This document shows, piece after piece, positions 6,834 through 11,563 of a stretch of 11,563 nt of DNA; within the stretch, counting starts at the first letter, position 1, and each line of letters opens with the position of its first letter. The notes below the pieces were generated by a model, which did not search any database, was not told the origin of the DNA, and worked only from the letters and a program-made list of their open reading frames with translations. The DNA is taken from positions 1-11,563 of the forward strand of contig JAUYTF010000266.1 in assembly GCA_030695285.1 (NCBI GenBank), written 5' to 3'. A program made the translations under genes and the position numbers. This DNA comes from Eubacteriales bacterium (lineage in GTDB: Bacteria; Bacillota; Clostridia; Christensenellales; CAG-138).

Positions 6834-7496
6834 TTAGTGGATGCTATCGTCCGGAAACATGACATCATAATCTTTCATAATGATGATGTCGGCCAAGTAA
6901 CGAAATCCGGCAATGATTTTATGCTCCGTTTTCAAGATATCCTCGATAAAAGGATCACCGGCTTCGGTGCCGCGACTTCTTTTATTGCGGTGCTCGAGCG
7001 TATCCAATCGATTTCTGGCAATGAAGACCCGGCAATTTACATGGCGAAGCAAGGCGGTATACGTTCCTTCGATGATAACGACCCGCACCCCGTCGAGGGG
7101 CACGATCTCCTGCGCAATAGTGTCCTTTGCATAATCGACGAGCGGTTTTGTAAGTTTGTTTGCACCTTGCAGCGCATCTCGAATCTGCTGATTCAGCAGA
7201 TCCATCTCAACTTCGACATCCGGCCCCAGCCATGCGTCATCTTCCCTTCGTTTCAAGTCGTTTGAAACGGGCGGTAACTTGAAATAATCGTCCTGCCCCA
7301 ATACGATGGATGAGATCTGATGGCGTGCAAATTCATCGCCGATTGCTTTCGCAGTCTCGGTTTTGCCGCTACCAGATTCGCCTGAAATGGTTATGATATA
7401 ACGATCAGTCTGCGATACATCTGGAAGTATGCGGGCTACAATTTTTCGGCTAGCATCAATATGATGCTTTTCAATAATAAGAATATCGCCTTTCAT
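6834..7496 (-). CDS. Uridine kinase-like P-loop kinase, candidate free-standing sucrose kinase
   Basis: A 220-residue P-loop NTPase of the uridine kinase/phosphoribulokinase type. The Walker A is GESGSGKT (39-46). A substrate-side GQDDYF lies at 67-72, and a Walker B-like strand VVIIEGTYT at 139-147. An Arg-rich lid region (RNRLDTLEHRNKRSRGTEAG) is at 161-180. The start ATG has AAGGAGC six bases upstream. It is the first gene of a two-gene operon with the phosphorylase. Established precedent: in Ruminococcus gnavus, AgaSK fuses an alpha-galactosidase to a sucrose kinase domain next to a GH13_18 enzyme acting on sucrose 6F-phosphate. I infer that this protein is the same kinase activity as a separate polypeptide, making sucrose 6F-phosphate from imported sucrose and ATP. 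Other possibilities are a kinase for the released acceptor (fructose or glycerate) or a true uridine kinase; the context argues against the last. Confidence 0.75.
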   Translation of the reverse strand: MKGDILIIEKHHIDASRKIVARILPDVSQTDRYIITISGESGSGKTETAKAIGDEFARHQISSIVLGQDDYFKLPPVSNDLKRREDDAWLGPDVEVEMDLLNQQIRDALQGANKLTKPLVDYAKDTIAQEIVPLDGVRVVIIEGTYTALLRHVNCRVFIARNRLDTLEHRNKRSRGTEAGDPFIEDILKTEHKIIAGFRYLADIIIMKDYDVMFPDDSIH

Positions 7497-7528
7497 ACAT
7501 GCTCCTTACTGGTGAATATGACACGTAC

Positions 7529-7557
7529 AGTATATCCACCATAATTTACGATGTCAA
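7529..7557 (-). promoter_or_regulatory. Sigma-A type promoter of the kinase-phosphorylase operon
   Basis: On the minus strand TTGACA (7557-7552) is followed after exactly 17 bases by TATACT (7534-7529). Transcription would begin near 7522, about 25 bases before the kinase start. The -35 is a perfect consensus and forms one half of the operator palindrome at 7551-7568. Confidence 0.85.
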
Positions 7558-7568
7558 CCGGATGACAT
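7551..7568. promoter_or_regulatory. LacI-type operator O1 over the kinase promoter
   Basis: ATGTCAACCGGATGACAT is an 18-bp palindrome with 16 symmetric positions and a central CG, the typical shape of LacI-family operators. Its TGACAT half overlaps no gene, and its other half is the -35 of the minus promoter. On the minus strand it differs at one of 16 core positions from the site at 7724-7739. Binding would block polymerase directly. Confidence 0.75.
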
Positions 7569-7722
7569 GCAAAATTTTACATTCCACCGCCATGTTTGCC
7601 GTCGGATGCAACACAGCAGAAAGCGAATGATCCGACTTTACAAAGAAATGAGCCATTTGATTACCAGCAAAATGATCTCACTGATCACTGCGAAAATGAA
7701 GGAATGGTGGCGATTTTTACCA

Positions 7723-7740
7723 TTGTCATGCGGTTGACAC
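7723..7740. promoter_or_regulatory. LacI-type operator O2 over the regulator's own promoter
   Basis: TTGTCATGCGGTTGACAC contains the inverted half-sites TGTCA and TGACA with a 6-base spacer. The core (7724-7739) matches O1, read on the minus strand, at 15 of 16 positions. The right half is the -35 of the plus-strand promoter, suggesting that the LacI-type regulator represses itself. Confidence 0.72.
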
Positions 7741-7762
7741 CTCTCGCGAACGGTGATATATT
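7734..7762 (+). promoter_or_regulatory. Sigma-A type promoter of the LacI-family gene
   Basis: TTGACA (7734-7739), a 17-base spacer and TATATT (7757-7762) give a near-perfect promoter. The start would be near 7769 with a leader of about 30 bases containing AGGAGA (7783-7788). It is divergent from the kinase promoter; the ~165 bases between the two operators show nothing else I can name. Confidence 0.85.
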
Positions 7763-7797
7763 CATCACAGTTCAATATTTTTAGGAGAAAGTAACAT

Positions 7798-8772
7798 ATG
7801 GCAACACTCATCGATGTCGCCGAGAGAGCAGGGGTCTCGGTTACCACGGTTTCTAGAATGCTGAACAATCGTGTTCCTATTAGTCCTGCAACACGCGAAA
7901 GCATTATCAAAGCGATGGAAGATCTGGATTATCAGCCGAATGAGCTGGCTCGTTCGCTGTTTAAGAAAAACAGCCTAATGATTGGCCTGATCATTGCGTC
8001 TGCGAATAATTATTTCTTTTGCAAGATCATTGACAGCGTTGAACATTATGTGACGAAGCATGGATACAAGTTGCTTCTCTGCCTGTCCAACAATAAAAAA
8101 CAGAATGAAATCGCTTACTTTAATATGCTCAAAGCAAACCAGGTCGCCGGCGTAATCCTTGCGAGCAATACGCAGAACCTCGAACGGTACCTGAGCTTCA
8201 ACGCGCCGCTGGTTACTTTTGACAGAATGCTTTCGCCGCATATCCCTTCGGTCAGTTCTGACAACTATAATGGCGGCGTGCTGGCGGCAAAGCACTTGCT
8301 GGAAAAAGGTTGCAAGCGCCCGGCGTACGTGATGGACACGCGTCGCATGGGAATGCACGCGAATTACCGATATGATGGATTTGCCGACACCTTTAAAAAA
8401 AGCGGCATCGATCTGGTTGTGCACGCGGCTCCACTCGATAGCTTCATCACTATGAGTTATGAAGATACCATCCGAGAGTTTTTTCAAACCCATCCGGAGA
8501 TAGACTGCGTTTTCACATCCAACGATATCATCGCCGCGCAGATCCTGCGGTATTGTGCCAGACAAGGCATATCTGTGCCCGGGCAGCTCAAAGTCATCGG
8601 GTATGACGATATTGATATGGCGAGTTTCACCTCGCCTTCCTTGACAACGATCCGCCAGCCCGTTGACGATTTGTGCAGATACGCAGTAGAGAGCCTCATC
8701 AACTTCAAGGAACGGAACATCGCCAGTATGACTTTGTTTCCCGTATCGCTCATTGAGCGGGAGAGCACCTGA
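7798..8772 (+). CDS. LacI-family transcriptional repressor
   Basis: A 324-residue DNA-binding regulator. The N-terminal helix-turn-helix is TLIDVAERAGVSVTTVSRML (3-22). A hinge helix at about 47-58 contains NELARSL, whose Leu normally inserts at a central CG step of the operator. A periplasmic-binding-protein-like sensor domain then runs to the end, with TSNDIIA (240-246), VIGYDDID (267-274 region) and SLTTIRQP (281-288). Length is slightly short but normal. Start: ATG with AGGAGA upstream. It lies between the divergent kinase-phosphorylase operon and the transporter genes, and near-identical operators sit on the first two promoters with a weaker one on the third. I infer that it represses the whole module and itself. 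Inducer is unknown; sucrose, fructose 6-phosphate or sucrose 6F-phosphate would fit. Confidence 0.93.
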   Translation: MATLIDVAERAGVSVTTVSRMLNNRVPISPATRESIIKAMEDLDYQPNELARSLFKKNSLMIGLIIASANNYFFCKIIDSVEHYVTKHGYKLLLCLSNNKKQNEIAYFNMLKANQVAGVILASNTQNLERYLSFNAPLVTFDRMLSPHIPSVSSDNYNGGVLAAKHLLEKGCKRPAYVMDTRRMGMHANYRYDGFADTFKKSGIDLVVHAAPLDSFITMSYEDTIREFFQTHPEIDCVFTSNDIIAAQILRYCARQGISVPGQLKVIGYDDIDMASFTSPSLTTIRQPVDDLCRYAVESLINFKERNIASMTLFPVSLIEREST

Positions 8773-8827
8773 AAAATCATCGGAATCGATGCCATATAGA
8801 CGTAAGCGGCCAAAGATTTGACGAACG

Positions 8828-8862
8828 GATGACATCTGGTGGATAGGTGCCGTCTTTTTTTT
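8828..8862 (+). terminator. Intrinsic terminator after the LacI-family gene
   Basis: GATGACATC (8828-8836) pairs with GGTGCCGTC (8846-8854) in eight of nine positions, including two G-T pairs and one A-C mismatch, around a 9-base loop. Eight Ts follow directly (8855-8862). It begins about 55 bases after the stop and separates regulator and transporter transcripts. Confidence 0.7.
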
Positions 8863-8958
8863 GTCGATAAAACACAAAAGAAGCACCTTGTGTCAATTAC
8901 TGTTAGAATAATAGCAGAGCATTTAGACAAAAGTTGACAAATATATAACAAATCGGCA

Positions 8959-8974
8959 TGACAAGGGGTTGACA
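8959..8974 (+). promoter_or_regulatory. Degenerate LacI-type operator O3 over the transporter promoter
   Basis: TGACAAGGGGTTGACA matches the O2 core at 13 of 16 positions. The right half, TTGACA, is again the -35 element, in the same register as O1 and O2. The left half is TGACA instead of TGTCA, so the site is less symmetric and probably weaker. Confidence 0.5.
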
Positions 8975-8997
8975 TCGATACTTTGCTGTAATAGTAT
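8969..8997 (+). promoter_or_regulatory. Promoter of the ABC transporter operon
   Basis: TTGACA (8969-8974), 17-base spacer, TAGTAT (8992-8997). The -35 is consensus and the -10 matches 4 of 6. Start would be near 9004, giving a leader of about 60 bases before the binding-protein gene. A second TTGACA at 8934-8939 has no matching -10. Confidence 0.7.
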
Positions 8998-9063
8998 GGA
9001 ATTGTGTCAATCATGTGAGGGTCTCAGTTCGTATGATTCACAAATACTTTTCAGGAGGGAACT

Positions 9064-10407
9064 ATGAAAAAAATAAGAACTATCGCGACGATCTTAGCAG
9101 TTCTCATGGCCGTAATGCTCGCAACCGCATGTGCAGCACCGGCACCGGCACCCGTTACCCCGGAAGAACCTGCCAGCGAAGCAACGCAGGCGCCTGCTGC
9201 AACCGTAGATCCGAATGCAAAAGTTAGCATCATCATCGCCAATGGCAAAGGCGAACTAACAGCGAAGTATCAGGCCGCGGTTGACGCGTTTAGCCTGGAA
9301 TACCCGAACATCCAGATCGAACAATATACTGGCGCGGTCGGCGATCCGGTCAGCATCTTGGACAAACTGATGGCCTCCGGCACAGTCGTGTCGTTGGCGA
9401 TGCTCGAGCCGGGCTCGGTCGACACCAAGTACGCCGATTTCAACAAGGTTGATCTTTCCGGCGAAGCTTGGGTGGATGACACCGTGTTCGCGTTCAAAGA
9501 TGCCAGCGGTGCAACGGTCGGCTTCCCCTTCGCCATTGAAGGGTTCGGCCTGATCTACAACGCTGCGGTTGTGGATAACGCGGTCGGCGGTGCTTTTGAT
9601 CCCTGGTCGATCAATTCCCGCGACAAGCTGATTGAACTGCTCGGCAAGATCAAGGCGTCCGGCGTAGAATTCCCGATCGCTTATCAGACGGAAGCCTGGT
9701 CCGTGGGCAACCACTACAGCTCGATGTTCCTGAATCAGGCGGATGATCCGGCTTCGGTTGTCAAGCAGATGACCGAAGGCTCGTTTGACCTTGCTGGCAA
9801 CGCAACATGGAACGGTTACTATGAGACCATGTCGTTGCTCGCATCCAGGGATTACAACAAATACGGTGAGCGCCCGCTTGGCTCCTACTATGACGATGCG
9901 CACGTCTCCGTCGGCAAAGGCGATAGTGCCATTCTTTTCAACGGCAACTGGGCGTTTGACTCCTTCCAGGCTGTTAGCGGCGAGAAGTTCGGCTTCATGC
10001 CGGTACCGGTAGACAATGACCCGGCGAACCCGCTGAACAACAAGATCTGCGTCGGCCCGACGCAGCTCTATGTCATCAATGCGGATGCCTCGCCCGAACA
10101 GCAGGCGGCAGCGAAGCTGTTCCTCAACTGGCTGGTTGAAAGCGATTATGGCAAGAATTGGCTCGTCAATGACTGCCAGGTCATCTCCGCCTTCGCCAAC
10201 AACCCGAATAAAGTAACCAACCCGCTCGGCGGCGCAATTGCGGAAGCGATCGCACAGGGTCGCACCATGCCGTTTACAACCAACTATGTCAATGGCGCAG
10301 ATTACTTCAACCTCCTCGGGCCTGAAGTGCAGAAGTTCATCGATCAGAAGATCACTCTGTCAGATTTGGCCACTGTCTTTACAGACTACTATAAGAGCCT
10401 AGGCTGA
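9064..10407 (+). CDS. ABC transporter sugar-binding lipoprotein (family 1 extracellular solute-binding protein)
   Basis: A 447-residue substrate-binding protein. A basic N-terminus (MKKIR), a hydrophobic segment and a lipobox-like LATAC place the lipidated Cys at position 23, followed by an Ala/Pro/Glu-rich linker (24-52) and the two-lobed binding domain. Motifs of carbohydrate-binding members are visible, such as FPFAIEGFGLIYNAAV (about 157-173) and AILFNGNWAFDSF near residue 300. It would sit on the outer face of the membrane and deliver sugar to the two permeases encoded next. The start has a strong CAGGAGGGA seven bases upstream. The lipobox is slightly off the usual L-x-x-C register because Leu is at -4. 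Substrate is inferred as sucrose or a sucrose-containing oligosaccharide from the neighbouring phosphorylase. Confidence 0.92.
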   Translation: MKKIRTIATILAVLMAVMLATACAAPAPAPVTPEEPASEATQAPAATVDPNAKVSIIIANGKGELTAKYQAAVDAFSLEYPNIQIEQYTGAVGDPVSILDKLMASGTVVSLAMLEPGSVDTKYADFNKVDLSGEAWVDDTVFAFKDASGATVGFPFAIEGFGLIYNAAVVDNAVGGAFDPWSINSRDKLIELLGKIKASGVEFPIAYQTEAWSVGNHYSSMFLNQADDPASVVKQMTEGSFDLAGNATWNGYYETMSLLASRDYNKYGERPLGSYYDDAHVSVGKGDSAILFNGNWAFDSFQAVSGEKFGFMPVPVDNDPANPLNNKICVGPTQLYVINADASPEQQAAAKLFLNWLVESDYGKNWLVNDCQVISAFANNPNKVTNPLGGAIAEAIAQGRTMPFTTNYVNGADYFNLLGPEVQKFIDQKITLSDLATVFTDYYKSLG

Positions 10408-10429
10408 CGCCTTCCCCGTCGGCAGGCAT

Positions 10430-10463
10430 CGATGGGATGGGCAGGAAACTGCTCATCCCATCG
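10430..10463 (+). promoter_or_regulatory. Stable intercistronic stem-loop with GAAA tetraloop
   Basis: Bases 10430-10444 pair with 10449-10463 over 15 consecutive positions (one G-T pair) around the tetraloop GAAA. It starts 22 bases after the binding-protein stop. No T tract follows immediately; the nearest T-rich bases begin near 10481. It is therefore more likely an mRNA-stabilising or partial-termination element, giving more binding protein than permease, than a full terminator. Confidence 0.75.
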
Positions 10464-10526
10464 CTTCCATATTCACGTCACTTTTCTTCATTTTTGGCTG
10501 GAAATTCATATGGAGGGGTAAGCTTT

Positions 10527-11408
10527 GTGAAAAAAAAGCATTTAGCGAGCAAGGTTGGCAATCAGCTATTTTTCACGACACCAACGATCATTGTCTTTGC
10601 GTTTACAGTGCTGATTCCGTTTGCCTACGGCCTGTATCTGACGTTTATGAACATGCCCAATATCTCCAGCACACTAACATTTAACGGAATTGAGAATTAC
10701 ATCACGGCATTTCGCGATGTGAAATTTTGGAAAGCACTATTGCTGACCGTACGATATGTTCTCGCCTGCGTCATCTTGGTCAATGTGCTGGGCTTTGGCC
10801 TCGGCTATCTTGTGACATCCGGCTTACGCGGGCAAAATTTCTTTCGCTCTGCGCTGTTTACGCCAAACATGATCGGCGGTCTGGTCATGGGCTATATCTG
10901 GCAATTCATTTTTGTGCAGAGCCTGCCGACGATCGGACGGCAGCTCGGCATCGAAATACTCCGTTTGGGATGGCTTGGCGATGCGACGCTTGCATTCCTT
11001 GCGATGGTCATTGTCACGATCTGGCAGATGAGTGGATATATGATGCTGATATTCATCGCGGGGTTCGTGTCGCTGCCGAAAGATGTTCTGGAAGCAGCTT
11101 CAATTGACGGGGCAAACGGCTGGAAGCGGATGCGATATGTGACGCTGCCACTAATGACGCCATCTTTCGTGATTACGTTCTTTTTGACACTTCGAAATTG
11201 CTTCATGGTCTACGACATCAACTACAGCCTGACCGGCGGTGGCCCATATCAAAGCACCCAGATGGTTTCCATGTATATCGTCCAGAAGGCGTTTATGGAA
11301 AGCAAGTTTGCTGTCGGGCAGGCGGAAGCGGTCATCCTGTTTGTCGTCGTCGCCGTGATATCGCTCATACAGGTCAGTATCGGAAAGAAGAGAGAGGTGG
11401 ATGCATGA
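10527..11408 (+). CDS. ABC transporter sugar permease, MalF/UgpA type
   Basis: A 293-residue inner membrane protein with about six hydrophobic segments (roughly residues 17-40, 70-95, 107-130, 153-180, 208-227, 266-284). The cytoplasmic EAA loop EAASIDGANGWKRMRYVTLP (189-208) docks with the ABC ATPase. SLTGGGPYQST near 234-244 is typical of MalF/UgpA-type permeases. I chose the GTG at 10527 because GGAGGGG lies about ten bases upstream and the protein then begins MKKKHL. The in-frame ATG at 10437 lies inside the stem-loop and has no ribosome site. The stop overlaps the next start. It forms a heterodimer with the following permease. Confidence 0.92.
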   Translation: MKKKHLASKVGNQLFFTTPTIIVFAFTVLIPFAYGLYLTFMNMPNISSTLTFNGIENYITAFRDVKFWKALLLTVRYVLACVILVNVLGFGLGYLVTSGLRGQNFFRSALFTPNMIGGLVMGYIWQFIFVQSLPTIGRQLGIEILRLGWLGDATLAFLAMVIVTIWQMSGYMMLIFIAGFVSLPKDVLEAASIDGANGWKRMRYVTLPLMTPSFVITFFLTLRNCFMVYDINYSLTGGGPYQSTQMVSMYIVQKAFMESKFAVGQAEAVILFVVVAVISLIQVSIGKKREVDA

Positions 11409-11563
11409 TGAATAAAAAACTCAACATTGGGAAGCCGTTGATCTATCTCTTCTTGTCGGCAGCCGTTTTGATGTATATCTTCCCGTTCGTTCTGATCATT
11501 TTGAATTCATTTAAGAGCAATGGTGAAATTCTCGAAAATCCATTTTCTCTTCCGAAAACGTTA
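11405..11563 (+). CDS. Second ABC sugar permease, MalG/UgpE type (3' end outside window)
   Basis: The first 53 codons of a permease are present, starting with two Met codons. The ATG at 11405 overlaps the preceding TGA in an ATGA junction; 11408 is the alternative start. GAGAGGTGG lies upstream. One transmembrane segment (YLFLSAAVLMYIFPFVLIIL, about 14-33) is followed by NSFKSNGEI and NPFSLPKTL, the usual beginning of MalG/UgpE-type permeases. The overlap indicates translational coupling with the first permease. Confidence 0.9.
   Translation, partial: MMNKKLNIGKPLIYLFLSAAVLMYIFPFVLIILNSFKSNGEILENPFSLPKTL

Noticed and set aside
7723..7740. Considered as a CcpA cre site
   Set aside because: The half-site spacing (TGTCA-N6-TGACA) does not fit the 14-bp cre consensus, and a near-identical copy lies on the divergent promoter beside a LacI-family gene, favouring a local operator.
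7975..8886. Minus-strand open frame opposite the LacI-family gene
   Set aside because: Covers a well-defined LacI regulator and its terminator; no domain recognised on the minus strand.
8934..8956. Second TTGACA as an alternative transporter promoter
   Set aside because: No acceptable -10 at 15 to 18 bases downstream.
1..11563. CRISPR arrays, tRNA or rRNA genes
   Set aside because: No regularly spaced repeats and no cloverleaf or rRNA-like stretch seen on reading.

Overview
The window looks like chromosomal DNA from a Gram-positive, Clostridia-type Firmicute, possibly a gut or other anaerobic lineage. The evidence is strong AGGAGG-like ribosome binding sites, GTG starts, near-consensus sigma-A promoters, a lipoprotein-type solute-binding protein and protein similarity. 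This is inference; no marker gene fixes the taxon. It holds two metabolic modules that meet at a convergent junction near 4959-5342.

Module 1 (1-4958, plus strand, visibly GC-rich) is a catabolic cluster resembling inositol/cyclitol or related sugar-acid degradation. It contains the 3' end of a CoA-acylating methylmalonate-semialdehyde dehydrogenase (MmsA/IolA type), a ThDP-dependent enzyme of the acetolactate synthase/IolD superfamily, and an unusual RpiB/LacAB-type isomerase. An IclR regulator and a Gfo/Idh/MocA oxidoreductase follow. The first four genes are tightly spaced and probably co-transcribed; the oxidoreductase follows after 107 bp. The exact substrate cannot be read from the window.

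The junction (4959-5342) has no convincing gene. It carries a long imperfect palindrome whose outer end resembles an IS3/IS150-type insertion-sequence terminus, probably a remnant. Further on, a plus-strand terminator-like hairpin overlaps the stop codon of the convergent gene.

Module 2 (5343-11563) is an alpha-glucoside, most likely sucrose, utilisation locus. On the minus strand a uridine-kinase-like P-loop kinase is followed by a GH13_18 phosphorylase. Divergently on the plus strand are a LacI-family repressor, its terminator, a lipoprotein solute-binding protein, and two ABC permeases, the second cut by the window edge. My best reading is ABC import of sucrose, phosphorylation by a free-standing sucrose kinase, then phosphorolysis of sucrose 6F-phosphate to glucose 1-phosphate and fructose 6-phosphate. 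This would be a non-PTS route. No ABC ATPase is in the window, so it is either downstream or a shared MsmK-type protein.

Three promoters (kinase-phosphorylase, lacI-type gene, transporter) each carry a 16-bp operator-like element whose right half is the -35 hexamer. This suggests that one repressor controls the entire module and itself. A very stable GAAA-tetraloop hairpin lies between the binding-protein gene and the first permease gene.
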